A stretch of DNA of 64,000 bases. It comes from Fretibacterium sp. OH1220_COT-178 (GTDB lineage: Bacteria; Synergistota; Synergistia; Synergistales; Aminobacteriaceae). The position numbers and the translations under genes were made by a program. The DNA lies in the NCBI RefSeq assembly GCF_003860125.1, contig NZ_RQYL01000025.1, positions 1 through 64,000 on the forward strand. Reading direction: 5' to 3'. Below are positions 16,866-25,149 of this stretch, piece by piece (the first letter of the stretch is position 1; every line of letters begins with the position of its first letter). Under the pieces are notes generated by a model. It had not been told where the DNA came from and did no database searches. It saw nothing but the letters and a program-made list of their open reading frames with translations.

Positions 16866-17837
16866 TCAGTGCACGACGTACCGCAGCGCGGTCGGCTTCC
16901 CCTCCCGGGTCACCTCGACGTCGAAACGCTCGCTGTTCATCAGGGAGTTGATGGAGTTCGCGATGTCCGCCATATTGTTGAACGGGATGCCGTTGACGGA
17001 CTTGATGACGTCGCCCTTCTGCACCCCCAGCTGCTTCAGGATGCTGTCGTCCTGGATCCACTGGATCTCGAGCCCCACCTCCCCGTCCTTCGGCCTCAGA
17101 CGGATCTTCTTGAGCTCGTCGAACGGGTTCTGGATCAGATCGTTGACCAGCCCGCTGGGGACCTGCCCCTCCTGTTCACCGGGCTTGGCCGCCACGACGT
17201 TCCCCACCGGGACGCCCGCCGCGGCGGCGTCCGGAGCCGGGACGGACGGACCGGACGAACGCCCCGGCTCGCCGTAGATCAGCTCCTTGACCACGCGCTC
17301 CTCGCCCTTGACGAAGACCGCCTCGCGGTAGGTCACCCACTTGAGGGTATAGACGTCGAAACTCGTGCCGAGGAGCACCAGCCGCACCGTGCCCTTGTCC
17401 TCCAGCCAGGCCCCGGCTCGGGGGAGCGTCCCGCGCAGCACGGCGGTCGCCAGCGAGCCCGTCGCCACCACGTCGGCGCTCCTGGCGGCCGGCTCGGACG
17501 CCACCACCATGGGGGAAACGCGAAACGGGTTGGCCTCGAGAAAGCCGTCCATCACCCCCGCCTGCCGCACCTCGCCTCCGGAGGCCGCGACCGCGGCGTC
17601 CGTGTCGGGGCGCCTCACCCCCGCGGAACGGTCCAGGCCGATGCCCAGACAGACCGCGAACAGCCAGCCCAGGGTCAGCCCCAAAAGCAGGGGCAGCGCC
17701 CAAAGCCAGAGGGAATAGAGCCGCCCTCCCTCCATCCCGGACCGGACCGGGGCCCCGCCTCCCGCGTTCCCCCGCACCCGAATCCGGTTCAGAGCGCCGC
17801 CGAAGCGGTCCTTGATCCCACGCAGCAGAGCGCTCAT
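16866..17837 (-). CDS. gspC: Type II secretion clamp protein GspC with PDZ domain
   Basis: A 323-aa bitopic inner-membrane protein. It has a short basic cytoplasmic N-terminus, one membrane helix (WLWALPLLLGLTLGWLFAVC, about residues 43-62), a periplasmic homology region (ANPFRVSP and AWLEDKGTVRLVLLGT), and a C-terminal PDZ domain (LGVQKGDVIKSVNGIPFNN). GspC links the inner-membrane platform to the secretin. The ATG at 17837 overlaps the stop of the preceding gene (ATGA). The frame stays open far upstream, but that is a shadow of the neighbouring genes. Confidence 0.88.
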   Translation of the reverse strand: MSALLRGIKDRFGGALNRIRVRGNAGGGAPVRSGMEGGRLYSLWLWALPLLLGLTLGWLFAVCLGIGLDRSAGVRRPDTDAAVAASGGEVRQAGVMDGFLEANPFRVSPMVVASEPAARSADVVATGSLATAVLRGTLPRAGAWLEDKGTVRLVLLGTSFDVYTLKWVTYREAVFVKGEERVVKELIYGEPGRSSGPSVPAPDAAAAGVPVGNVVAAKPGEQEGQVPSGLVNDLIQNPFDELKKIRLRPKDGEVGLEIQWIQDDSILKQLGVQKGDVIKSVNGIPFNNMADIANSINSLMNSERFDVEVTREGKPTALRYVVH

Positions 17838-18433
17838 GGGGTCCCCCCCTCGCCGGGCGCGCGGCGCAGGAACCAGCGCCCGTCGGGCTCCTTCACCAGG
17901 GGCAGAAAGTTCACGAGCGTCTCCAGGTTCTCCTCGAAGGCCGGGGGCACGGCCAGCTCGGCCTCGGCCCGGCCGATCTTCATCCGGCCCGGGTCCACCG
18001 TCAGGTACCCCTGGACCCTGAAGTCCCCGTCCGTCCGCAGGCCCTCGAGCAGGACCTCCTTCGGAGAGGCCGTGACGACGACCCCGCCGTCCCCGAACGC
18101 CATCGGAGCGCCCATCGTGACGGTCCCGCCCGTGAAGGCGACCTCGCAGACGGGGGCCAGAACGGCCAGAGACGCCCAAAACGCGGGCCTGAACGTCAGG
18201 GACTCGCAGGTGAAGCGCGTGAACCCGCTGAGGGCGACGTCGCGGACGATAAATCCGCCCTCTGCGGGCTCGACGTTCGAATAGGCCAGTTTCATGCCCT
18301 GCCGCTCCATCCGGGACGCCGCCAGGGACATGGCGAACGCGCCGACCTCGCGCCACGGCATGAAGGTCCACAGCGCCGTCAGGAAGCCGACGAGAAGAAG
18401 CAGCGTCTTGGCCGTTCGCCTCAGCAGCCTCAT
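17834..18433 (-). CDS. gspN: Type II secretion protein, GspN-like
   Basis: A 199-aa protein with a basic N-terminus and one membrane helix (TLLLLVGFLTALWTF). A beta-rich periplasmic domain follows, of the kind seen in GspN (RVQGYLTVDPGRMKIGRAEAEL and similar). Sequence similarity to GspN is faint. The call rests on this architecture and on its place between a GspM-like gene and gspC, with four-base ATGA overlaps on both sides. It may be a lineage-specific accessory subunit. Confidence 0.55.
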   Translation of the reverse strand: MRLLRRTAKTLLLLVGFLTALWTFMPWREVGAFAMSLAASRMERQGMKLAYSNVEPAEGGFIVRDVALSGFTRFTCESLTFRPAFWASLAVLAPVCEVAFTGGTVTMGAPMAFGDGGVVVTASPKEVLLEGLRTDGDFRVQGYLTVDPGRMKIGRAEAELAVPPAFEENLETLVNFLPLVKEPDGRWFLRRAPGEGGTP

Positions 18434-18975
18434 CGGTCCGCCTCCCGCCGCGCGGACGGGCCGTCGCCCTGAAGCGGCCCGATGATGGCGGACACCGTGA
18501 ACAGGCGCTCCTTGCCGGCCGGCAGCGCACGGACCTCCGAGGAGAGGAAGTGAACGCCGCGGGCGGCCAGCTCCCGCACCAGCTCCGTCAGCTCCTCCGC
18601 GTAGAGCCGGTTGACCTCGATCGACTGATTTTTGCCGTCGGGCGCTATCCGGTTCACCCGGCTGCCCAGCGACATGCGCTCGGAGACCTGGGTGAAGACC
18701 GTCGGGACGTCCACGGCCTCGGTCCCCGTCCCGGAGGCCGGCGCGAGGGCCCGATATTCCTCCGCCAGAGCCGTGAGCGTCCGGTAGCGCCCCTCCTGGA
18801 CCGCCAGGCTCGAAACGGCCGCGCCCGCCCAGTCCGCCGTCCACGAGACGGCGACCCACACGGCCAGGGCCGTGAGGGCGAGGCCCATCAGCCGCACCGA
18901 ACCGGCGACCTCGCCCCGAATGACGGAGCGCACGCTGCCGCTGCCAAGGTCGAAATTCAAGCTCCTGAACGCCAT
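18430..18975 (-). CDS. gspM: Type II secretion assembly protein, GspM-like
   Basis: A 181-aa bitopic protein. It has a cytoplasmic stretch of about 27 residues, one membrane helix (LMGLALTALAVWVAVSW), a short coiled segment, and then a small ferredoxin-like periplasmic domain. This is the layout of GspM/PilO, which pair with GspL/PilN to hold the ATPase platform. It lies directly after the GspL-like gene and overlaps the next gene by four bases. The family call is structural and contextual rather than motif-based. Confidence 0.6.
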   Translation of the reverse strand: MAFRSLNFDLGSGSVRSVIRGEVAGSVRLMGLALTALAVWVAVSWTADWAGAAVSSLAVQEGRYRTLTALAEEYRALAPASGTGTEAVDVPTVFTQVSERMSLGSRVNRIAPDGKNQSIEVNRLYAEELTELVRELAARGVHFLSSEVRALPAGKERLFTVSAIIGPLQGDGPSARREADR

Positions 18976-18979
18976 CGGC

Positions 18980-20161
18980 TCACCACCGTACCCTCAAGTC
19001 GAAGCGATACCCCAGCCCGGGGACGCTCTGCGTGTTGTCCAGCTGCGACAAAGCCGCTCGGCCCTCCCAGGCCTTGCGGAAGGTCAGGACGGTGCTCATG
19101 TCCGGCGCCGAGCCGGTGCAGTCCAGACCTTCCGCATTATAGCGCAGCACGTCCAGGGTCACGTCCATGCTGGGGTTCTCCGCGAAGACGCCCCCGAGCT
19201 CGGCCAGGACGTCCTCCAGGCTTCGGCCCTCGGCGTCGCTGCCCCGCAGCTCGGCGATGCGGTCGCGCGCCAGCGTCACGGGGTTGCCGATCCGGCCCGT
19301 CCGACCGGGCTCGAACGCCTCCCGATACAGGGCCTCGGAGCGGGCCCGTACCGCCTCGGCTCCGCTGCGGACCTGATGCCATCTCAGAACGTTCCCCGTC
19401 AGCACCAGGGCCCCCATCAGGAGAACCCACCCGGCCACGCGGGTCAGAAGCCGGACCGACCGTTCGAGCCCCATGGCCCCCTCCAGGGCCGTGCGGGAGA
19501 GGTTCACCGTCCCGATCCACGGATAAAGGGCCAGGCTCTCCCGGGCGATCGCCCCCACCTCCCGGAGGGCCTCCGGCTTCGTCGCGTCGAGGACGAAGGA
19601 CTCCCCCCGCTCCAGTTCCTGGGACCGGCAGTAGCGGTCGTACCAGGCCAGCTCCGACTCCGGGGTCCCCTTGGCTCGGGCGCACCATCGGCAGAGCACG
19701 GGGCGCCCGTCGTTCCACAACAGGGAACAGAGGTTTTCCTCGTCCGCCCACAAGGTCACGCCCGTCCCGCCGACGCGGGAGACGAGCGGCAGGGGCGCGG
19801 GCCAGACGAGCGACGGCAGAGCGGGGAGCTCCGGCACGTCCAGCTCCGCAGCCGAGGCGTACCAGACCATCCCTGCACTGCTGCGGGGCGTCCGCTCCAG
19901 GACCGTCGGGAAGAGCTCCATGCCCCCCGCCTGAGCGCCGGACAAAAAGGGCAGGGTCTGAAGCCGCAGCGCCTCACGGACCCGCATCACGCTCCCGAAC
20001 GGGAACGCGAAGGCCGAAACGGACAGCGAGCGCATCGGGACGAGGATCACGGCACGACGAACGCGCCGGGACGGCGGCACGGGGGAGACGCGCTGCAGCG
20101 CCCCAGCCGCCAGGCGATGGAAATCGATGTTGTCTAAATCGGAGGTCCCTTTCAGAATCAA
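18980..20161 (-). CDS. gspL: Type II secretion protein, GspL-like
   Basis: A 393-aa protein with a large N-terminal cytoplasmic domain (about residues 1-235) resembling the actin-like fold of GspL. One membrane helix (LLTRVAGWVLLMGALVLTGN) and a periplasmic ferredoxin-like domain follow. GspL recruits GspE to the membrane. The start is a TTG at 20161, two bases past the gspK stop, preceded by GGAGG within gspK. Starting at the first ATG (MRSLSV) would cost roughly 42 residues of the cytoplasmic domain. Divergent from proteobacterial GspL, so assigned mainly by architecture and order. Confidence 0.65.
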   Translation of the reverse strand: MILKGTSDLDNIDFHRLAAGALQRVSPVPPSRRVRRAVILVPMRSLSVSAFAFPFGSVMRVREALRLQTLPFLSGAQAGGMELFPTVLERTPRSSAGMVWYASAAELDVPELPALPSLVWPAPLPLVSRVGGTGVTLWADEENLCSLLWNDGRPVLCRWCARAKGTPESELAWYDRYCRSQELERGESFVLDATKPEALREVGAIARESLALYPWIGTVNLSRTALEGAMGLERSVRLLTRVAGWVLLMGALVLTGNVLRWHQVRSGAEAVRARSEALYREAFEPGRTGRIGNPVTLARDRIAELRGSDAEGRSLEDVLAELGGVFAENPSMDVTLDVLRYNAEGLDCTGSAPDMSTVLTFRKAWEGRAALSQLDNTQSVPGLGYRFDLRVRW

Positions 20162-20163
20162 GT

Positions 20164-21162
20164 CTATAATTCCTCCCAACGAACGATCTTCTCGTTCGAT
20201 CTGTCGAAGACGATGTCGAAGGCCGTTCCCCCGGCGGATTCCTCCAGAAACTCGATGCGGACGGAAAAATAGCGGCTCTTGCAGCCCGCGACGTTGGTCA
20301 GCATCGTGGAGGTCTTCGGGGAGAGGCCCGGGATCTTCTGCAGATCGTTCAGGCTGCGCAGGATGTTCCGCCTCCGGTACTCCACCACCCGGCCCGCAAG
20401 GCCCCCGTCCAGGCCGGGCAGAAGCTCGAGGACGTGCAGGGGCGCGACGTTCAGGTTCACTCTGCCCCCGCTCCAGACCGTGCAGAAATCGGCCAGACCG
20501 GGACGGCCGGGGACCCCGTAGAGCAGCTCCGGCGACACCTCCTCCAGAAGCAGAAATTCCGAAACGTCCAGGGGCGGACGGTTGATGAAGCCTTTCCGCT
20601 CCTTGCCGCCGACCCGGGGCCTGTCGTTCCCGTCCATGAAGTCGAGCGCCACGACGGCCAGCTCCCGACGCCCCAGCCGCTGCCACAGGTCCTCCCAGGG
20701 ACGCTTCATCTCGCCCCGGACGGTGTTCTTGTCCGGCAGAAAGAGGCCCCGCAACGGCAGCCGGTCGTCGAGCGGCGCCACCCGGACCGCCCAGAGCCCC
20801 AGGTCGTCCGCGGGCAGAAGAAACGGCTTGAACCACTCCTGAAGCGGGCTGTCGGCGTCGGCCTTGCCGGACAGCTCCGAGATCGCACGGGTCACGGAGG
20901 TCGCCAGCACCTGGGCCATGCTCCGGTTCGTCAGCGCGACGCGCTCCCTGAGGACGCCCCGCACCTGAAGGCGCACGAACCACGCGAAGGCGGTCGCGCA
21001 GGAGATCAACAGCACCCCCATCATGAGCACCGAGATCAGGACGAACCCCCGCCTGCGGGTCCGCCGAAGCGCCGGCGACGACCCGAACCGCCAGGGGCTC
21101 CGCCCCCGAACCCCGCCAAGGGACTCGTCCCTTGGAACCCTTCTACGGATACACGAAGACAT
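20164..21162 (-). CDS. gspK: Type II secretion minor pseudopilin GspK
   Basis: A 332-aa GspK. It has an unusually long basic leader (about 39 residues) before the prepilin-like signal RRG-FVLISVLMMGVLLISCATAF. GspK normally lacks Glu5, and here that position is Ser/Val, as expected. A large inserted alpha-domain includes GGRVNLNVAPLHVLELLPGL and the helix-hairpin-helix-like LQKIPGLSPKTSTML. GspK caps the pseudopilus tip with GspI and GspJ. Its start overlaps the end of gspJ by 20 bp. Confidence 0.88.
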   Translation of the reverse strand: MSSCIRRRVPRDESLGGVRGRSPWRFGSSPALRRTRRRGFVLISVLMMGVLLISCATAFAWFVRLQVRGVLRERVALTNRSMAQVLATSVTRAISELSGKADADSPLQEWFKPFLLPADDLGLWAVRVAPLDDRLPLRGLFLPDKNTVRGEMKRPWEDLWQRLGRRELAVVALDFMDGNDRPRVGGKERKGFINRPPLDVSEFLLLEEVSPELLYGVPGRPGLADFCTVWSGGRVNLNVAPLHVLELLPGLDGGLAGRVVEYRRRNILRSLNDLQKIPGLSPKTSTMLTNVAGCKSRYFSVRIEFLEESAGGTAFDIVFDRSNEKIVRWEEL

Positions 21163-21742
21163 GCTCGAGCCGCTCCTCGTCCTTCCCCTGGCCCCGGGCC
21201 AAGGTAACGACCAGCCCCACGGGGAGGTCGCCCTCGTACTCCTTATGCCGTTCCGAGCGGTCCACGACCTCCACGCCGAAGGCCGTCACCCCGGGGAGGA
21301 CCAGCTGGCCGGTCTCGCCCCGCAGCTTCGCGGCGTCGATCTTCTCCAGGTCCGTCCCCGGCAGGAACCAGCGGTACAGGCCGGGCGGGGTGTCCTCGCG
21401 CAACGGGCCGCCCCGGTCGATCCTGTAGACCAGATTGCCCACGGGCAGATTCTGCTTGGCCGGCGCGGTGCTCGCCACGAACAGAACGTCGTCCTCCACC
21501 CCGCCGAGGGCCCGGTGGTCCTCGACCTTCAGTGCAAAGGGGGCCAGCCTCAGGGCTGCGGCGACATCCCTCCCGATGAACGCGAGCGCGCGCTCGAGCG
21601 CCCCGGCGTCGGCGTCGGCGGCCTGGGTCTCGACGACCCGCCGCACGGCGAACACCACCGGAGCCAGCGCCAGGGTCGTCACCAGGCCCGCCAGCAGGAC
21701 GACGATGAGGATCTCCACGAGCGTGAACGCCCTCCGGGCCAA
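21143..21742 (-). CDS. gspJ: Type II secretion minor pseudopilin GspJ
   Basis: A 199-aa minor pseudopilin. The signal RRA-FTLVEILIVVLLAGLVTTLAL is followed by a beta-rich domain including VGNLVYRIDRGGPLREDT, typical of GspJ. The start is a TTG (21742) with GGAGG about nine bases ahead. The upstream ligase gene ends only 13 bp before it, so the two are almost certainly on one transcript. It would sit near the pseudopilus tip with GspI and GspK. Confidence 0.82.
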   Translation of the reverse strand: MARRAFTLVEILIVVLLAGLVTTLALAPVVFAVRRVVETQAADADAGALERALAFIGRDVAAALRLAPFALKVEDHRALGGVEDDVLFVASTAPAKQNLPVGNLVYRIDRGGPLREDTPPGLYRWFLPGTDLEKIDAAKLRGETGQLVLPGVTAFGVEVVDRSERHKEYEGDLPVGLVVTLARGQGKDEERLEHVFVYP

Positions 21743-21755
21743 ACCGGGGCTCCTC

Positions 21756-23756
21756 CTAGCGGGAGGCGGGCTCCCCCGCGGAGTCCGGGAGCCGGGGCTC
21801 CGAGGACGGGACCGCCTCCGAGACGACCTGCATCCCGCCCGAACTCTGGACGGGCACCATCACCAGGGCGTCCACGACGTTGCCGTTGCTGTCCTGAACC
21901 CCCGGCCGCACCTCCAGCCGGTAGGTCCCCGGCTTGAGGAAGCTCACCAGCTCCTTCAGGATCTCCACCTGCTGGAAGCGCTGCGCCCACTGCAGCAGCA
22001 CGCCCATTTCCTCGGAGTGGGGCTCCCTGCGGAAATGCTGCCACAGGATGTTGAACCCCCTGCCCATGGTCTGGACGTCGTTCGTCTGCTCCCCCACCTG
22101 CAGGTAGTGGTAGCCCAGATTCTTCAGGGCGTCCTGGCGCACCATCGGGTGCCGTGCGGAACGCTCCAGCAGGCCGCGCTGCAACGAGGCCGAGCGGGTG
22201 GAGAGCGCCTGACGCAGCAGGAGGTTCCCCTGGATGCCGCTCCCCAGATAGACCGCGCCCGCCAGGGAGCCCGCCATGAAGAGCACGCCGATCAGGCGGG
22301 TGAAGCCGCTGGAAAAGGTCGCCCGCCAGCCGAGCCGTCCCGTCAGGACCTCGCGGTTCGTCACGGCGAAGGCCAGGGCCAGCCACAGGATGTTCTCGAT
22401 CCGGTGGAACGGGCGCGTCCAGAGCGCGTTGAAGGAGATCAGGGCCACGAGCGAGCAGCCCCAGATAACCTCCGGCGAGAGCCGATCCCTGCGGAACACC
22501 TTGCCGAAGAAGGCGAAGAACCACAGGCCGAACATCAGCAGGAGCAGAACGCCCCCCACCACGCCCGTCTCGCAGAACCACTGGAGGAACTCGTTGTGGG
22601 CCCAGTGCGTGTACTGCCAGTTGTAGTCGTGGGTCCTGAACGCCTCCCGCTGGGCCTCCAGGTAGTGCCATTTGTACTGCCCCACCCCGACGCCCTGGGG
22701 ATGCTGCCTGAACATCGTCCAGGAGGTCGTCCATATCCCGCGGCGCCCCCCGACCGATCCGGCGTCCTGAACCATGTCCACCGTCTTGGCCACCAGCTCG
22801 ACGGCGCGCGCCCGGTTCAGCAGCATGGCCCCGCCGAGCACCGCGGCGAAGAGGAGGATCACCAGCCCCAGGCGCTTGGCGTAGTCCCTGCCGAAGTGGA
22901 CCAGGACGACCAGGCCCAGGACGAACAGCCCCACGAACAGGGAGAGGATCCCCGACCGGCTGGTGCTGTTCCAGAGCCCCCAGATGTTCACCGCCATCAG
23001 CAGAAGGTTCAGGGCGGTCGCGGCGGGATGCCGGCGCCTCCCGTCCGGCCTCACGGCGTAGGCGATGAAGAGGTAGACCGAGCTCATGACGCAGACCGCC
23101 ATCCACAGGCCGAACATGTTCTGCTGGGCGGTGTTGCCGATGTAGTTGTAGGGCGTCGGGAGGATCAGCGAGCTGAGGTCCGCCAGGCCCCCGAGGAGCG
23201 GGACCTCCCTGAGGAAGGCCAGGTCGTTGAGGTTTCTGATCTGCAGCTCGGCGAACAGCACGTTGAGCGCGCCGTTGATGTTGGCCAGCCAGAGCAGCGG
23301 CCGTATGGCCCCGTTGGGGAAGACGGCGACGGTCAGGAGGTAGAAGGCCCAGACCGCGGCGAAGCAGAGCAGCTCGTGCGCCAGGGTCGTGAAGGAGGAG
23401 ATCCTGACCCACGCGACCTGGGCGACGCAATACGCCAGCAGCGCCGCCCAGAGGGCGCCGAAGAGGTCGATGCCGAAGTCGATCCGGTCGCGCCCGTACC
23501 GGAACAGCCGCCATCCCGCCACGAGGAGCGCCGCCGCGATCGGCAGGCCCGTCACCGTCCACTTCATGATGTGCAGCGTGTCGGCGAACGACACTCCGGA
23601 GTAGATCAGGTTGGGGAGCGCCAGCGCCACGAACCACAGAGGGACCAGCAGCGCCGGCGGAACGAGGGGAACGGATGCGGGGAGCACGACGCCCGCATTG
23701 TGCTTGGCCGCTCTGCCGGGGACCGGCCTGGATCGGGAATCCGCCAAACGGAACAC
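21756..23756 (-). CDS. O-antigen ligase/Wzy_C family membrane protein
   Basis: A 666-aa polytopic protein with a dozen or so hydrophobic helices. The Wzy_C/WaaL-type periplasmic loop contains GVGVGQYKWHYLEAQ followed by YTHWAHNEFLQWFCETG; the H-N-x-F-L pattern is characteristic. A soluble C-terminal part (about residues 470-666) looks helical-repeat-like, then beta-rich. Family members join oligosaccharides to lipid A or to pilins. Here it is the first gene of the type II secretion operon, so pseudopilin or secreted-protein glycosylation is a reasonable guess, not a demonstration. The start is a GTG at 23756. Confidence 0.75.
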   Translation of the reverse strand: MFRLADSRSRPVPGRAAKHNAGVVLPASVPLVPPALLVPLWFVALALPNLIYSGVSFADTLHIMKWTVTGLPIAAALLVAGWRLFRYGRDRIDFGIDLFGALWAALLAYCVAQVAWVRISSFTTLAHELLCFAAVWAFYLLTVAVFPNGAIRPLLWLANINGALNVLFAELQIRNLNDLAFLREVPLLGGLADLSSLILPTPYNYIGNTAQQNMFGLWMAVCVMSSVYLFIAYAVRPDGRRRHPAATALNLLLMAVNIWGLWNSTSRSGILSLFVGLFVLGLVVLVHFGRDYAKRLGLVILLFAAVLGGAMLLNRARAVELVAKTVDMVQDAGSVGGRRGIWTTSWTMFRQHPQGVGVGQYKWHYLEAQREAFRTHDYNWQYTHWAHNEFLQWFCETGVVGGVLLLLMFGLWFFAFFGKVFRRDRLSPEVIWGCSLVALISFNALWTRPFHRIENILWLALAFAVTNREVLTGRLGWRATFSSGFTRLIGVLFMAGSLAGAVYLGSGIQGNLLLRQALSTRSASLQRGLLERSARHPMVRQDALKNLGYHYLQVGEQTNDVQTMGRGFNILWQHFRREPHSEEMGVLLQWAQRFQQVEILKELVSFLKPGTYRLEVRPGVQDSNGNVVDALVMVPVQSSGGMQVVSEAVPSSEPRLPDSAGEPASR

Positions 23757-23764
23757 AACCTTTC

Positions 23765-23882
23765 GACCGTATTCGGTCAGGAATTTTCAAACGACAAACG
23801 TCCTTTGCCCATAGGCCTCCATGTTAAGGACGAACGGGCAAAAGCGACATCGGTCAACCTTCTTAAAATCCATCAGGATTTT
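23765..23882. promoter_or_regulatory. Two short inverted repeats between the T2SS operon and ABC exporter
   Basis: The 288-bp divergent intergenic region holds aaaatcc/ggatttt (23865-23871 and 23876-23882, 4-nt loop) and gaccg/cggtc (23765-23778, 4-nt loop). The latter lies just upstream of the ligase start. Both are perfect and could be operators or leader hairpins. I saw no convincing -35/-10 pair for the minus-strand operon. Confidence 0.35.
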
Positions 23883-24003
23883 ACCGCATTTTGGTCGGGA
23901 AAGCCACGCGCCGGGCGGTTCCGTTCGAAGGGGGCCCCGCCGTCCGAAAAAATGCGTCGCTCCCCGAATGCCCGCGAGGTTCGATCCGGAGTGGGACCGG
24001 AGC

Positions 24004-24009
24004 TATAAT
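24004..24009 (+). promoter_or_regulatory. -10 box for the ABC-2 exporter operon
   Basis: A perfect TATAAT lies 36 bp upstream of the first permease ATG. The matching -35 region (around 23980) is poor (ttcgat), so only the -10 element is well supported. Confidence 0.45.
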
Positions 24010-24044
24010 GGACGGACGGGAACCCGACCACGGGAGGTGGAGAG

Positions 24045-25145
24045 ATGTTCGTCCAAAGGATCCGGGCCCTGGTCCGGAAGGAAGGACTGCAGATCGTGCG
24101 CGACCCCAGCAGCATCGTCATCGCGTTCGTCCTGCCGGTCACCCTGCTCTTTCTCTTCGGATACGGGCTCTCCCTCGACGCCAGGGACATCCGGCTCGGG
24201 ATCGCCCTGGAGGACGGGGGACATCCCCCGCGGGACCTGGCCCGGCGGTTCCTCGGCAACCCCTATTTCAAGCCCGACCTCGCCGCCTCGCGTCAGGACC
24301 TGATCCCCGGGCTCCTCACCGGCGACCTCAGGACCGTCCTCGTCATCCCCCAGGGAAGTTCGGCCGCGCTCCACTCCGGGCAAAGGGCCTCCCTTCAGCT
24401 GCTGACCGACGGGAGCTATCCCAACTCCGGCGCCCTGGCCGAGAACTACACGCTCGCCGCGATCCTCCAGTGGGGGGGCGAGCTGTCCCGGACCGCGCTG
24501 CCCATCCCCGTCGAGCCGCACTTCCGCTACAACGACGAACTGGAGAGCCGCTACTCGCTCATCCCCGGAATCGTGGCGGTCATCATGGCCCTGATCGGGA
24601 CGATGCTCACGGCCCTGGTCGTGGCGCGGGAGTGGGAGCGCGGGACGATGGAGGCCCTTTTCGCCACGCCCGTCAGCGCGCTGGAGCTCCTGCTGGGCAA
24701 GCTGATCCCCTACTACCTGCTGGCGATCTTCTCCACGTTCTTCAGCCTGGCCCTGGCCGTGTCGCTCTTCGGCGTCCCGTTCCGCGGCTCGCTGCTCACC
24801 CTCTTCTGCGTGGCGTCGCTCTTCATGATGTCGGCCCTGGGGCAGGGGCTCATCATCTCGACGCTCTCCAAAAACCAGTACGTCGCCTCCTTCGCCGCGC
24901 TGCTCTCCGCGTTCCTGCCCGTGGTGCTGCTGTCCGGCTTCATCTTCGAGCTGGACTCCATGCCGTTCCTCCAGAGGGCGATCGCGGCCGTCCTGCCGGC
25001 GCGCTACCTGGTGACCTGCCTCCAGACCCTGTTCCTGGCCGGGGACGTCTGGCCGCTCCTGATCCCCAACATGATCCGGCTGGGGCTCCTGGGGGTCCTC
25101 TTCCTGGGGCTGACCCTCAGCCGGACGCGAAAACTGCTGGCCTGA
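24045..25145 (+). CDS. ABC-2 type transporter permease (YhhJ/YbhR-like), first copy
   Basis: A 366-aa permease with one N-terminal helix (VIAFVLPVTLLFLFGYGLSL), a large periplasmic domain and five C-terminal helices. It carries the family motif REWERGTMEALFATPVSALELLLGK (about 186-210). YbhR/YhhJ-type proteins form the channel of drug or polysaccharide exporters. GGAGG precedes the ATG. The next gene, a paralogue, starts five bases after its stop. Confidence 0.9.
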   Translation: MFVQRIRALVRKEGLQIVRDPSSIVIAFVLPVTLLFLFGYGLSLDARDIRLGIALEDGGHPPRDLARRFLGNPYFKPDLAASRQDLIPGLLTGDLRTVLVIPQGSSAALHSGQRASLQLLTDGSYPNSGALAENYTLAAILQWGGELSRTALPIPVEPHFRYNDELESRYSLIPGIVAVIMALIGTMLTALVVAREWERGTMEALFATPVSALELLLGKLIPYYLLAIFSTFFSLALAVSLFGVPFRGSLLTLFCVASLFMMSALGQGLIISTLSKNQYVASFAALLSAFLPVVLLSGFIFELDSMPFLQRAIAAVLPARYLVTCLQTLFLAGDVWPLLIPNMIRLGLLGVLFLGLTLSRTRKLLA

Positions 25146-25149
25146 CGCC

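Noticed and set aside
23757-24003. A c-di-GMP riboswitch upstream of the secretion operon
   Set aside because: A GGGCAAA stretch caught the eye, but the remaining conserved core (the GGGACGCAAAGCC-type element) is missing.
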